Below, piece after piece: positions 32,741-47,700 of a DNA stretch of 64,000 nucleotides. The notes beneath the pieces were generated by a model. The model was not told where the DNA came from. It saw only the letters and a program-made list of their open reading frames with translations, and searched no databases. Made by a program: the position numbers and the translations under genes. Numbering within the stretch: the first letter of the stretch is position 1; the number at the start of each line of letters is the position of its first letter. The stretch covers positions 2,338,001-2,402,000 of the forward strand of contig JAJHZJ010000221.1 of the NCBI GenBank assembly GCA_023548195.1, read 5' to 3'. The stretch is from Bettongia penicillata ogilbyi. Lineage: Eukaryota > Chordata > Mammalia > Diprotodontia > Potoroidae.

Positions 32741-35700
32741 GTGGGTTCGGGCCCGGGCGGGGGCAGGGGCGGTCCGGGACAGACAGAGCAGCCCTAACGA
32801 AGCCCCCTTCTCTCCTTCCTCCTGCCTCGCAGGCACCGACGCGCCGGCGGCCGACCCGGAGCTGGCTTCCACCATGGGCTTCACCGGCTTCGGTGAGTTC
32901 GGGGGCGCCGGGCGGGGGGCTGCAGGAGCCCCGGCACCCCCAGGCTAGCCCCGACCCCTCCCCTTGCAGTGGAGGTCACCCGTCCGCGGCCTACCCCTTG
33001 ACAGCTGGGCGCTGCTGCCCCTTCTCTGGCCAGGGGCTCGGGAGGCCCGGGAGGAGGGTCCGGGAGGGAGGGGAGGGGAGCAGGGGAGGGAGCAGGAGGA
33101 GGGGGGGAGGGGAGCAGGGGAGGGAGCAGGAGAGGGGGAGGGGAAAGGAGAAGAAGGAGCGGATGGAGAAGGGGAGGAGGAGGGAAAGGAGAAGAAGGAG
33201 CGCATGGAGAAGGGGAGGAGGAGGGGGAGGGAGGGGCGCGGGGGGGGCGGGGTGGAGGCTGGGGAACGGGGTACAAGGAGCGCAGCAGGAAGGGGAGGCT
33301 GATGAAGTTTCTTTGTATTCAAGGTCTTAGGTCAGAAAAGGTTCTGCAGACCCTAGTACTAAGTGGAGATATACATTGGTTACTGTGGGGAGAAAACTAT
33401 TTTGCAGATGCTGGGGGATGAATAGGGAGTCTGAAGTATAGATACATGGCAGAGGCGTCTCTGTGAGGGAAACTGTAACAGTTGGATGGATTGCTGCTGT
33501 GACCTCATCCCTTACTAGTCATAAAGAGAAATGCATGTTTACAATGAGGGCATGTTGGACATCAACCAACAAATATTTGTTATTTATTTTTAGCATTCAT
33601 GTAAAAAAAAATTTAGTTCTAAATTATCTCTTTTCCATGCTCCTCTACTACCCCTTGAGAAGGCAAACAATATTAATTATATATGTGAAGTCATGCAAAA
33701 CATGTTTCCATATTAGCCATCAACAAACATTAAGTGCCTGCTGTGCTAAGCACTTTGCTAGGTGCTGGGGATACGCACACACACATGCTTAAATAAATAC
33801 ATATACATGTATATATGTGTATACATGTAAATTATATATATATTCCCAGCAGTCTGGAGAGTTTAAGATTCCATCTATTCACCCCTTTTTTTTTACGCAA
33901 CGGACACGAATTCCACATCCAGACATCCTCGTTTGGATACATATGTATGTGTGTATGTATGCCATTGTACCTAAAAGTGACTAAGAAAAGATGAAAAAGC
34001 AAAACTGCTTTATGATTATGGTATCGTTTTTGGAGCCATGCTCCAAAGTAAGGTAAGAGGTTGCATGGGATAATTTCTGTAGTTCCCTTTATCTCTAAAA
34101 TGCTGTGATTAAATAACTGGTAAGTTCTGCAGTATTAGTGCGTCAGTATTGACTACTTCAGTACGATGGCACTGTCATTCGTTTTAGTCCTGTGATTTCA
34201 CTGGTATAAAGAACTCACAGCAAGGAAACACCTTCCACCTGCTTTGCCAATTTATAGTCTTAGATATTGGCCTAAGGTAGTGAGACCTTAAATGATCAGT
34301 CACACAGCCAGTGTGTGTTACAGGTGCATCTTGAGCCTGTGTCTTCTTGACTGTTTCATGTTGCCCCTCTTACTTTGGGTGCTTTGGCTGCTACCATCGC
34401 CACCTCCCACTACCACCTGTATTTTCTGGATGTTGCAAAGTTGCACAAGAAAAAAGAGTATTTTCTAGTGCACTTGTATGTAGCCTGCAAAACAAAAATG
34501 GGTATCTATAATAGAAAGTGTTTTGCCAAAAGATGGTTTTTGTTTCTAACTCACCTCCTATCCTCCCTATTTTTGTTTACCTGTGTGGGGTCTAAAGCCT
34601 CAGAGTATGTGTGAACAGCATCGATAACTGACATAGAGCACCTTAAAGTATGTTCAGGGATTTGACATACATTTATCTCACTTGAGCAGTGTAACAACAC
34701 TTGAAGTTGGTAGTTGGCTGTTCTTATTTTATATGGGCTTAGGCTGTTTTTTGGTTTAGTTCAGGGGAATGGTTCTTAAGTTCTTTAATTCAGAGATAAC
34801 ATTGCTGCTTTCCCTCTTCTCACCCTTAGAACAGACAGACAGACAGATACAGAGTTACCTTCCCCATTCTCCTCCCACAGCAGGATCAGATTTTTAGGTT
34901 AAAGAAGTGATAACTGGAGGCTCGAGGGGCATCTGTTGTGCATTGAACACTTGGTTGTGATATGTTGTGGTCATCCTGTACTCTCCTGCAAATTAGACTA
35001 ATCAAAAATTTTATTCACTGTGCAGTATCAACTCTCTCTGTCATCCATCCCCCTCATTTTAGGAAAGAAAGCCAGGACATTTGACTTGGAAGCCATGTTT
35101 GAGCAAACCCGAAGAACAGCTGTGGAAAGAAGTAGAAAAGTTTTGGGTAAGTTTAGATGCCTGCATTTGCATTTGTTTCAAGTTAAATGTTATAGGTTGC
35201 ATAATAGTATAAGTACTATTAGGTACTTTAAAAATGGTTTTTAAAATTAATCTATTTTTAGTTTTCAGCATTCACTTCAACAAGATTTTGAGTTCCAATT
35301 TTTCTCCCCATCTTTCCCTTTCACCTTCCCTAAGGTGGCATGCAATGTGATATAGGCTCTTTATTCATATTGAACCTGTTTTGATATTAATCATGTTGTA
35401 AAGAAGCATTAGAACCAATGGGACAAACTACCAGAAAGAAGAAACAAACCAAAAAAAAGAGAGCAAATGATATCCTTCAATCTGTATTCCGACTCCATAG
35501 TTCTTTACTTGCATCTCTTGCATTACTAAGGAGAGATGAGTTTATCAAAGTTAGCCATCATGTGTTGTGACTGTTACTGTGTACAGTGTTCTCCTGATTC
35601 TGCTCACTTCACTCAGCATCAGTTCGTGCAAGTCTTTACAGGTTTTTCTGAAGTTTGCTTGCTCATCATTTCTTGCAGCACAGTAGTATTCCATTACATT

Positions 35701-38700
35701 CATATACCACAACTTGTTTAGCCATTCTCCAACTGATGGGCATCCCCTTGGTTTCCAATTCTTTGCCACCCCAAAAAGAGCTTCTGTAAATATTTTTTGT
35801 ACATGTGGGTTCTTTTCTTGTTTGTATGATTTCTTTGGGATACAGCTCTAGAAGTGGTATTGTTGGATCAAAGGGTATGCTCAGTTTTATAGACCCTTGG
35901 GCCCAGAATGGCTGGATCAGTTCACAACTCCACCAACAATGTATTAGTGTTACAATTTTCCCATATCTTCTCCAGCATTTATCATTTTCCCTGTTTTGTC
36001 ATATTAGCTGTAAAAATGTTTTATGACTAGTTTTATTTCTAGTTTTAAAGCTGTATTATGTAATATTTTTTCTTGAACAAGTGTATATGATTTTTAAGCT
36101 TCTATATTTCAATTTCAGTAATCTCAATAGCTGTAAATACTCCTGCCACCAAGACAAAGGACAAACCATCTGCAGCTTCTCACCTTGTGTGGTTCTCATC
36201 TATAACCTGCCATAAATCCTTTATACAGGACCTACTGTGTTCATACTTGAGATGTTATTGCTCTAAATTATTATTCTGGTTCTTTTGATATTCCCTGGTA
36301 ATTGTTTTAAGACTTGTGTGCTGTTCTTCTATGTTTAGAGTACAAGTTTATTTGGAAATCACTAAGGATAGCAGAAGATTATTGGAACTCTCACCTCAAA
36401 TTGTACTCCAAAATAGTAGAAAACAGTGGAAGCAATGTGAACTTGCAAAAGGTTGGCTTGTGACAGACCATTTCACAGTAACTTTTTTTGAATATGATAA
36501 AAATTGGAACTGAACAGAAGATGGAAGTCTCACCAAATTTTCCATTATTGAATGCTCACAACTTACTGGCATTTTAAAGTGTGCTTTTATGGGTTCTCCA
36601 GGACTTTTAACTTCATTGATGAATTAATTGATCAACTCCAGTGGGAGATATAAATTGATCAAAGAGTTAAAGGATATCAGTTTTGGTCTCCCCAAAGCTT
36701 CAACTATTTATAGATCCACCAACAACCTGATGAAAGTCTTTGTTTATCTGAAGCCCTGGAAACAATGAATTTTATTGTTTTATCCCATGTTTGCCATTTG
36801 CATTCAATCTGGTACCTTACCCTTTTAATTTGCATTCTCTATTTAATAGAAAGTAAATACTTTAATTATTTAAAACAATTTATATATTTCCTCTTCCTAA
36901 AATTGTCTTTTGGCTATTTCTTCATTTGGGAATGGATATTATAGCAGATTTTTATTAGATAGTTTCAATTAATTTTCCTTTTAACCTTATGGAGTAGTTC
37001 ATTGATATTTTGATTAATAATTACATCTTGCTCAATGAGCTCATCAGCTCCCATGGGTTTAGTTGTCATTTCTGTGCAGATGATTGCTAGATTGATATAT
37101 TCACTTCTAACCTTTCTGCTGAATTCTAGTCCCACATCACCAAATGGTCTCTTGGACATCTTGAATTGAAAGTATTGTAGGCATCTTAAACTCCTCATGT
37201 CCAGAATAGAACACATTATCTTTCCTCTGCCCTGCAACCCTCTTCCCTTTTCAGTTTTCCTATTACAGTTGAGAACTGGAAACTAAGAGGATATTCATTA
37301 TTTACGGAATGACTGAGCAAATTGTGGATTGTGAAAATGGTGGAATATAATTATGCTGCAAAATTGAAGAAAGAGATGGTTTCAGAGAAACTTGGGAAGA
37401 CTTGTATAGACTGATATAGAATGAAGTGAACAAAACTAGAAGAACAATTTATAATATAACGTTATACATTGTCACACAACTATGTGTGACCTCTCCATGC
37501 CCATGGCAACTAAGACTACACATGACATACTTCTAACCAGAGAAAAAGACAGTATCCTGGAGTAACACCGTTGAGCACCTCACCATTCTGCAAGTCATCC
37601 AGGCCCACAAACCTTAGTGTCATCTTTGATTTCTGTCTTGCTCATATAGACTCCTTCATGTTCAATCTGTTGTCAGGCGTTGTCATTTTCTTTTTGGGGT
37701 TTCTGTTGGGATGATTGGTGGATTCTTTCTATTTTACTTTGTTGTCCTCTGGATCTAATTGATGTGTGCAGTTTTAATTGACTATTTCTTAAAATATAAT
37801 ATATAAGCTTAAAATATAGTATCTAAATTATTCTTAAATTATCTCTCCTTGATCTGTTTTCCTGGTTGTTTTTGCTACCAGATATTTTAAATTTTTGATT
37901 TTTTTCAGTCTTTTGATTTTAGTAAAACTTTTTGTTGTCATGAAGTCATTGATTTCTTTTTGCATTGGTTTTGTCAAAAAGAAAAAATATAAATCCTTAT
38001 GTCTTATTCTCTACTGAGTCTTTTACCTAAGTAGCATGTTTCATCATCAGTTTTCTGGAGTCTTGGTTGGTCATTACAATCATCAGAGTTCCTAAGATTT
38101 TCAAAGTTATTTGTCTTTATAATATTGTTGTCATTGTATTCGTTATTGAGATTTTGCTTACTTTACTTTATATCAGTTCATACAAATCTTCCCAAGTTTT
38201 TCTGAAACCATTCTCTTAATTGTATCTTGTAGCACATCTCACATTTATATGTGATAATTTGTTCGCCCCTCCCCTAATTTACTTCCTTAGTTTCCAGTTC
38301 TTTGCCATCTCAAAAAGAGGCAAATATTTTTGTACATCCTTTTGTAGCGCTTGTTTTGCTTTGGACTAGTTGCTTCCTTAATCCAACCTCCTTCTAATTT
38401 TCCTTCTCCCTTTCCCCCTTTTCCTCCATTCCCTTTTGAGTGACATATTCTATCCAAGTAGGGTTCAGAGGGGACGTACGTATCATCTTCCTGTAGTAGA
38501 ATGTAAGCAGTTCATTTTTCTTTCGTCCTTCAGCATTGTTCATTGTTTACCTTTTTAGATTTCTCCTAACGCTGTGTTTTCACTTCAGAATTTCTACATA
38601 GCTTTTGCTTTTCATCATGGATGCTTGAAATCCTTTACTTCATTATTTCATTTCCTCCTGTAGGATTATTCTCAGTTTTGTTAGGGATATCCTTCTTTGC

Positions 38701-41700
38701 TATTAAGTCATAGCTGTGTTGGAGTCAGCATATACCAGCTCATGAAAACTAATTGAAATTTTCAGTGTAAGCGCTTGCACCTCAGAAATCAGCAAATACT
38801 ACAGTGAATACTTGATTTATTATTTTGTTGATTGTTTAGACTTAAGAAGGTGATGAAGAAAATGTTACTAATGTAGATTAAATTTAAAAATGTGTCGTGC
38901 CCTGTTGAGGGCTAATTATTAAACATTTACCAATACACCGTGCTGTAAACTTTTATACTTTGCCTTCTAGAATATCGGATACCAAGGTCTCTATTCCTTC
39001 ATCATGAGGACTGTTAAATTGTGGAAGATCTGGATTTTGGCTATAATTTCTTTGAGGTTTGATTTGGGGGTTTCTGTTAGAAGGTGCCCACTGAATTCTC
39101 TTTCTATTTACCCTCTGGTTCTCAGAGATCTGGGCAGTTCTCTTTTCAGATTTCTTAAAATATCATGTCAAGGCTGTTTTTTTTTTTTAATCATGGCTTT
39201 TAGGTGGTCCATTGATCCTTACATTTTTTTCTCTCAGTCTGTTTTCCAGGTCAGTTGTTTTTTACTATGGTGTTTTACATTTTCATTTGGTTTTTTTTCA
39301 GTCTTTTAACTATGTTTTTCATGTTCTTGTCTCATGGAGTTACTAACTTCTGTTTTTTCCTTTCTAGTTTTCTGGGAGCTTTTTGCTTGGGCAAGGTTTT
39401 GTACTTCTTGTGCCAAGCTGTTATCTCCCTTTTCAGTTTTTCCGTAACCCTCATTTCTTTTAAGTTTTTTTCCTCAAGAGATCTCATTTCATTCATAATT
39501 CTTTAAAAACTCTCGAGGAAAAAAAACCTAAACTCTTGCTTCATCACTTCCAGGAATTTTTAGTTGACTTTTTTTTTTCAAGCTGTATTTTTCTTTGAAG
39601 CTTTCCTTATAGATGTTTTTGGAATAATTTCTTTTTTGGGGTTTGTGTCTTGAGCATTTTTGGAACCATGATATATTTTTCTTTTATTTTGCTCATTCTT
39701 CTGACCTCCTTTATCACTTCAGACTTTATGTTAAGACTGGCACTTGTGAAGGGAAAGACACGGCTGGTCCTCTTGCTGCTTTCATGGCCTGTTGAATGTT
39801 GTGTTATTCCACTGTCTTAGGGACAGCTTAGGCTCAGAAACCTGTAAGTTTTCAGTGTTCACATACTGTCCCTGTCCAGGATAATCAGTGTAGCCTGTGC
39901 TTGAAGCACAGCAAAAACTGCAGTTGCTCTTTGTGGTGTTGATTCGGTGATTTTCAAGAGTACCTAATTAATTGACCCTTCTACAATTTTATCTCATTAT
40001 CTTTCACACAATTTAGCAGAAAAAGTTAAAATCCAGTATTGCCTAATCGGTAGGGACACTATTAAGTGGTTTGTGAAACTTGACACTGTCTTTAACTTTG
40101 TTGCGAACAACACACAATAAAAATTATATAACTGATCATATTTTTTACTCAATGATCATGTTGCTCAGTCTGTGTCCTAAAGATGTCATTAAAGGGAAAA
40201 AAGACCCTGTTCTCAAAATATTCAGCCCTTTTTTACTTATGAGAGGAGACATTGCATTAGTGGAATGAGTGTGGGACTTGGAGTTGGGGAGACCTGACTT
40301 GGATTCTCTCTGAACCAGAATTTTCACGTTTTCATCAGATGAGGGTGATATTGGCCATGGCAATTAACTCTTATGGCCGTTGTTATTTCAAGTGAAATAG
40401 ATGTAAAGTGCTCAATAGATGTCAGCTATTATTACTCCAATTGTGGAGTAGCTGAATAATGATTGTTAATTCAGTGAAACATGGCAGAGACAAAGACAGT
40501 GAAAGGGAATGTATAAAGTCTTATGTGAAGATCTGTGGAATTAGAATAATATTCACATTGATTAGAAATGTGTATGTGTATATTCAGAACTTATGTAAAT
40601 GCACAATGACTTTAGGTCAAATGTGTTTTTCATCTTATTAAAAGGCATTTTATGGATTTTTTCTTTTTAATTACAACATTAGTATTTAAAATTTTAGAAC
40701 TTTATTTGGAATTTTACCTTATTAGTATTTTGGGGTGTATGTTAATTTTGAGAAAAATACTATATTTCCTATTTTTTTAATACTGAAATCTTTGAAGCCT
40801 AAGTATGAATTCTTTTTTTTCTTCCATTTTTAGAAGCCAGAGAGAAAGAGGAAGAACTGCAGAAAGAGAGAGAATTAAGAAGACAACATGAAGACAATGA
40901 ATCAATACCTTCAGGCTCAAGTTTGACCAAACATCCTTCTGTATCAACTTCCAGGTGCCTAGTTTTCTAAGAAGGAATTATAGAGCATTTTCAGTTGTCT
41001 GATTATTTAATAAATTGCCATAATATTACCATTATTGTTTTGGTGATCAAAAGATAAATTTAAACCTGATTACCAAAAAGAACAAAAGTTTGCACATTTT
41101 TCTTGCTTTTAGACAAATTCAAAGTATCTATCTCTAAGTCTAAGGCCATGAGAAATTATATCTGTCATATTTTAAGTAATTTGAATTTTCTTAATGTAGT
41201 CCAGATGTAGCATAATATATTTATTCATTTTTACTATGGAGTGCATTCTTAGAAATTTAGCAAGAAATCTGTTGTTTCACATTTTTTTTGTCTAGTTTTT
41301 TTTTCTCAGTAAAATGTATATTTTTTTGTCTTTTTTCAGAAAATTTACATTTATGGTAAACTTTCTGCTAGTTTGAAATGGGTGGTAGAAAATAATAAAA
41401 AAGTAGACATCTTGTTACAATTTACTGATTTAAGGAAGATAAAAAATAGCCAATAAGGCTGTACGTGTAATTTGAGGACATGCAGCTGTAAAGAAGTTTC
41501 CTTTTTCAGGAAAGATTTAGGTAAATTCATCACAATTGAATTACAATATTAAAAGGAAAATAGGAATTCCAACCATTGCTTCTAAACTTCTGAGTATGAG
41601 TATATGTAAGGTAGCTCACATGCTTATCCAGAAATTGGTCCTTTGGGAGACAGGATATTGGATATTTCTTTGATGCAATTTACTGACATGCATTAGATTA

Positions 41701-44700
41701 GACTGAATATATAAAATATGTAAGAAATACTTTATGGTGACATCACTTTACCCTTGTACTTACTCATTCTTTCTCTTCTCTAAACCACCCCTTTAGTAAG
41801 TCATTTCCCAACTTGGGTCGTTCTGCTTTATCTAGCTCTTTTCTATTCATGGTCTCTGACCCATTTTCTTTTCATTCTTTTTCTCATTTCACTTATTTTT
41901 GTTGTAAACTTTTCTGCCCATTCATGTTGTATCTTTTAAGTGTTTCTGATATATTTGTCTTTAAGTCATACATTGTTGTATGAATGTTGGTGTATGGGAA
42001 TATGTGCATGTGTGTTGTTTGTTACGTACAGATAGGCAAACGTTTTAGAGAATTTGCTGAGTTATAATCAGAGCATGTAGCAAGACATAAAACCAAGAAT
42101 GCCGGGCACTTAAGGATCTGTAAGATAGGAGTACCCTAACAAGGATTTGGCAGGTGTAGGAGAGAAGCTCTTACATTGCCTCTGCTCTTGGCTTTGGCTT
42201 TATAGTCTAGGGACAGATGTCAAGGAAACTGATTGTCAGAAAACATCAGCCATGCCCTGTGTATGTATGATTTTATGTATGTGGATCCAGCTGTAATTTT
42301 AGGCCAATAACAGTTGTTTTCAATATGTTTTTCCTTTGATTGTACCATATATAAGGAGACTGTATAAATTGAAACATCATTCTCACTTTATCTGTCTTTT
42401 TACTTTTTCTTCCTAGAGCTGTCAGCTAGTATTAAAATAGAAAAAAGGGACCCTATTCCCCCTCTTCCCCCACCTCTTTTCTTCTACTGTCTATCATTTC
42501 CTAGAGTGTTATATTAGAAATGACCTTGTGAAAAAGGCAATGAAAAGGCAGAAATATTTTAAGTTTTTAGATAATTTGAATTTAATTTTTCTATTATTCT
42601 GTATTGCCTAGAGGCAATAGAGGAAGTGAAATAACATTCCCAAATTAGGTATTTCAAGTAGCTATTTTAATTCAATCATTCATATTAATAATTAGAGAAG
42701 GTGTTTATTAGCCATAGGATTTCCCTGTAGTCTCTCTTGACTTTACATTTATTTATTTATTCCCTTGGTTAACTTTTCTTATATTCTTGATTCATGCATA
42801 TAGCCTAAAACCTAGCAAAAACTTGAAACAAGGATTGCTTTGCCTTTTTTGTGTTAGACCCCTTTGGCATTCTGGGGAAACTGGTGGATAGGACCCCCTC
42901 TCAAAATAATGTTTGCTGCCCTCATTAGTAATTGAAAAAATGCCAGCTTTCTTTTAGAATTTAGTAAAAATAGACATAGATCCCTTGTGGATCTGTGGAC
43001 CTCAATTTAAGAGTCTTTGAATTAAAAGAAAAAATTCTTCAAAGATTCAAGATGATGCTGTGAAAGACCTTTAGTTATTTCCTTTTCTCTTCTTTCCCTC
43101 AGCCTTCATTCATCTTTATCCATAAAATGTGTGCCTATCATCCAAAAAATTAGTGAAAAGGGAATTTTCCTTAGGCTGTTGCTTTTCATTCTTATTTTGA
43201 TGCAGGGGAACTCAGGGGAGTTGAGCAGGAGTTGGAGATAGGTCAATTAGTTTGGTGACTCTTTCCCAGCATAGTGTCATTATTTTATTTGAAGTGTTGT
43301 GAATTTCCAGACTATAAGGTATACATACCTACATTCAAAGTACCTAAAAAAACTTAGTCTAAGTGAATTTTGAGTTATCTAACTGACCCTTTCTGAGTTG
43401 CTTTGCTTATGTTTTAGCATTGACAATCAAGAGTTATTTTGCTTTGAAAACCGAGTGACTGTTAAGTTACTCCATAGAAGCGTGTACATCTACAAGCAGG
43501 AGACATGCATAGCTTCTTGGAAAGAGGACTGGGCTTTAACTGGATTTTGAATGGTATGTAGGAGAAAGAAGCTGTTTGACAGGAGGAAGAAGGACACTTT
43601 AAATAGACTCAACAGCTTGAACAAAGACTTGGTATCAGGGGTGTTTGTGGTGTATTTTAGGGGTAGTGCAACTCGTCTGACTATATTAGGGGTTGTAAAA
43701 ATGCTAGAATTAAGATTGGATGCTCAAAAAGAATCATGTCTTGGGAGAGTTCAGGCTTAATTTTGGGTTTAGGCAGTTGCATATAAAAACTATAAGTACC
43801 ATGCCTTTGGTCAATTTTTAATACATTTTTGAATGGTTCCATAATAATAGTTTCAACTGCATGCAAATGCTTTTAGTTGATATTTATGAAATTTAGCATG
43901 TAAAGTCCCTCTGTAGCATTTTAGAATGATACAGTAGTGATAATCAAAAGCAAAACAGTTTTGAATCTCACAAAATACATTGTTACAGTTCTTAAGTTTT
44001 TTGTCTGTTGTTAACATTGATGGAGAGCTCATTGTCCAGAGCAGTAGTAGATACTGTAACTCCCTTCCTGAGATAGTATTTCTCCATGTTAATGAAGGAC
44101 ATTGGCTCAGCAGTAACAGTGGCATCACAGTTAGTAACAAAATTAGAAATTGATCTTAGCATTACAAGCCTCTGGTTCTTTTAATTTTTTTGATAATGAC
44201 TTTAATATGTTTCCTTGGTAATCTTTTATATTTCATTTAATGCATTTAAAAACATTATTTTGAGAAGGAGCCTGTAAGCTTCACCACTCTTCTAAAGGGT
44301 TCCAAGACACAAAAAAAGATTAGTCTCTGAATTAGAGAGAAATGTTAGTGCAGAAAAATTGACAGTTTGTGAACATTTGAACTAATCAACAAAGGGAGTA
44401 ATAACCTATTGTAGAAGTCTTTAAAACTAGGATAGATTATTGTTTGGAATCTTGTGTTTGTATTCCTTTGTTGAGACTGAGGAATGACTTAATTAGGTGT
44501 CTTAAGAGCCTGATTGACTTTTTGATTTTACATCAAATAATTGGAACTTGGAAACTGATCGCAAAGACACAAAAGAGAATATTTTTTAAAAGCAATACAT
44601 TCATAAGTCAAATTGGATGTAAGAAAAAGAGCAAAACAAGGAGATAGTATTAGTTTTTAGTTTTCCCAGGGAAATAATTGCAATGCCATCTTATGAGTCA

Positions 44701-47700
44701 TGTAAATATACTATATGTTGGATGAGGCACTGTGGGAAATATTCCTACATCAGTCTTCTGGAGAATCAACAAAATGATTTTATTCTTTCTAAACTTAAGA
44801 AAAAAGTTCCCTTAATGAAAACTTGTGAAATGATTTTTGTTTCTAAAAATTCTGGAAAAATGTATTTTTGTTTAGGGAAACATTGAGAGTCCTTAGGTTG
44901 AATTAGTTACTGAACATATTTTTGAGACCGTATGTGGTGGAGAAAATGATAGCCAGAACCTGTGGGAAAAGGAAAATTGATTATTTTGCTTTTGGTCGAT
45001 CTTTTCCATTTTTTCAGGTCATTTATTTTACAAACCTGAGTTTTACCTTTGAATGCGGGAATGGATGGGAGAGGGCATTAACTACCTATTCCTGTTGGTT
45101 GTGTGTTGGCATTCTCTCTCAAATCTGCTTTATCTTTTCTAATCTCCTGGCCACTATTCTACTTACAGGCTCTCATTACTGCCTACGTGGACTACTGAGG
45201 TAGCCTCCTAACTGGTCTCCCTGTTTTTTGGTCTCTCTCTTGCCTGCAATTAATCCTTCCTGCTATTAATTTATTTTTCCTTTATTAATTTTCCTTTTTC
45301 ATTAATCTAATTATGTCATTATTCTCCATTGGGTGCCCTATTTTTTGGCAAATAAAACCCCAAATTCTTACCTTGGCATTTAAGGACCTTTCAGTTTGAT
45401 GTCTCTCTCCTTCTTTTACCTAGTTTTGCACAAGCTTGGTTTTAGCCAAACTTGCCCATCAACTGTCCTTGGTAAACATCCAGCCCTTTTCTACCTCTTT
45501 CATTTTGGTTTTGCCTTTTCCTATGGAGGAGATGTTCTCCTCTCCCTGCATTTTGAAATCCAACTTGTCCTTAAAGGTCTAGTTTATTTGCTCCTCTACA
45601 CCCAAATGGAAGCTTTACTTTCTCCTCCTTCCCATAATGCTTCATGTCACTAGTACCCTCATCATATTTTCTTCTGCATTGTAGGGATCTGTCCTAAGAT
45701 TTCATGGTGAGATGATTTGATTCTGTATTATGCATAACATATTAGCTTTGTAACCATGGATTTTTGATCTCTCTGAACCTCAGTTTCCTTATGCATAAAA
45801 TGGTGATAAAAATGCCTGTAGTATCTATCTTCTGTGGTTCTTGTGAGGATCAGTCGTGACTGAGTTCACTTCTGGCCTCACACACTTACTAGCCGTGTAA
45901 CCCTGGGCAAGTTGCTTAACTTGTTTCTCTCACTTTCCTCAACTATAAAATAGAGGTAATAATGACACCTACCTTACAGGGTTGTTGTGAGGGTCAGATG
46001 AGATATTTGTGATATCTTAGTACAGTGCCTAGCATGCAGTAGGTGCTTCATAAATGCTTCTTCACTTTTCTCCCCAGTCTTTGCCTTTACTCTGATTTTT
46101 CACCCGAAAATGGATTTTTTGGGCTACTTCAGTAGTTATATGTTAATACTTTGAAGATGTTTACATTTTTACATCTTTATATGATAATTTGTTGTTTTTA
46201 TTGCCTTGTGTTTGAAATCCTTGTTCATTTCTTTTTAACCCCATTTACAGAGTGGAATCTGGGTGTTTGTATGGTGTATTTCTTTTGAGAGGCAGCATGG
46301 TGGTAGATAGAGGACTGGCCTTGAGGTCAAGAAGAGGTGGGCTCACCTCTCCCACACAGACTCTGGCCATGGGCAAGTTAAAGATGACTTCCACCGTTTT
46401 CATTGGTGGAAGGAGTTTCCATAGTGAGACTTCCCCACATCTCTGAATGTAGATCTCTGTTCCCCTGCACAGAGTTATTTTTGATAAAACATTTTTATTG
46501 TTTTTGTGTTATGAACATTTTTCTTATTTTGTGCTTTTCGCTATACTGTTAGAGCTTGTGATGCTTATTTTTAAAATATTCGAACTTGATATCTTTATCT
46601 CTTTATAATTTTCATTTCTTTTTTAATAATGAAATTTATCCTCTCTGTATATCTGGAATAATTATTTTTTGTTGGCGTCTAGTAATAGATTGGTTTTTAA
46701 AAAAGTTTGATACATTTGAGATATATTGCAGTTTGAGGTATAAATCCAAAAAAATCATCTTTTCCCTACGTATCCCAACTGGAGTTCAGGGAGGGGAGGT
46801 CACACGGCTTATTGGTAGCAGTGTTAGAGTTAAATCAGGTTTTCTCATGACAACTGGGTTGTTTTGTTTTCGTTTTTTTTTGGCATACCCTTGTCTTATA
46901 ATGATTTTCATTATATGTTGTTCAATTTTTGTTTTCATCTCAATACTATATATTTCTTTTTAAAAACATTTCATTGCTGTAATTGGTTTTTATATCACCT
47001 AAACATGTCCCAGTATTCCACCTCTTCCCCCTTCTTCCTTCCCAAAGAACTATCCCATATAAGAGTATGTTTTTTTAAAGAAAAGAAAAAATGATAGAGA
47101 ATAAAAACGTTAGTACATTCAGAAAGTGTGAAAATATATGCAGTGTTCCACATCTATTGACCTCACACCTCTGCAAAGGGGGAAATATCTTCTCATACCT
47201 CTCCTTTGGGGGTCACAGTATTTCTTTGTAATTTTATAGCATTAATTTTCAAATTTCTTTTCATTTTTCCATTTATGTTATAGTTATTGTGTGTATTGTT
47301 TTCTTTGTACAGCTTGCTTCACTCTCTATTACTTCATGCAAGTCTTCCATGCTTTTTCCTCTAACTGTTACTGATTGTGGTCTTGGGCAATTACAGAAGA
47401 GTTAAACATCTGCATCTATGGAGATTTCTACAATGGGAGTTAACCTCCAGAGCTCACAGATCTCATAACTGCCCTACATTTTATAGGGTCAGAAGATAAT
47501 CTTCTATTATTGATGCATATGCTGTAATTTTTTTCCCTGAATGCTTTTTTTAAACTTCTTTGGAATGACAATAAATATTGATGTTGTTCCTTCTGTTGGT
47601 CTTTTGGTCTGCCTGTCTGTCTATCCATCTATATCTGGATAGATAGAGTATGGTTTAATAGAAAGAGCACTGGATTCAGACAGATTTAAATCCTGAATCC

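Larger units (their letters stand above)
32450..33290 (+). promoter_or_regulatory. WDR70: WDR70 CpG island and core promoter
   Basis: GC-rich, CpG-dense and TATA-less. Upstream of the ATG at 32716 it holds an NRF1-like GCGCATGC (32501-32508), a CCATTTCCGG (32602-32611, ETS/YY1-like) and a 16-bp direct repeat GACGCTTCCGCCCGGC at 32621-32636 and 32643-32658, each carrying TTCCG. These fit a housekeeping promoter; the start site itself is not visible. Confidence 0.75.
35147..40833 (+). other. WDR70: WDR70 intron 3
   Basis: Almost wholly repeat-derived as listed; 36060-36530 and 40440-40833 hold nothing I can name. Confidence 0.75.

Noticed and set aside
32248..33330. 360-codon plus-strand frame across the WDR70 CpG island
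   Set aside because: It reads through L2, promoter, exon 1, intron 1 and the polypurine tract. Its Gly/Arg/Pro content is what GC-rich DNA gives in any frame, and the true WDR70 frame is set by splicing.
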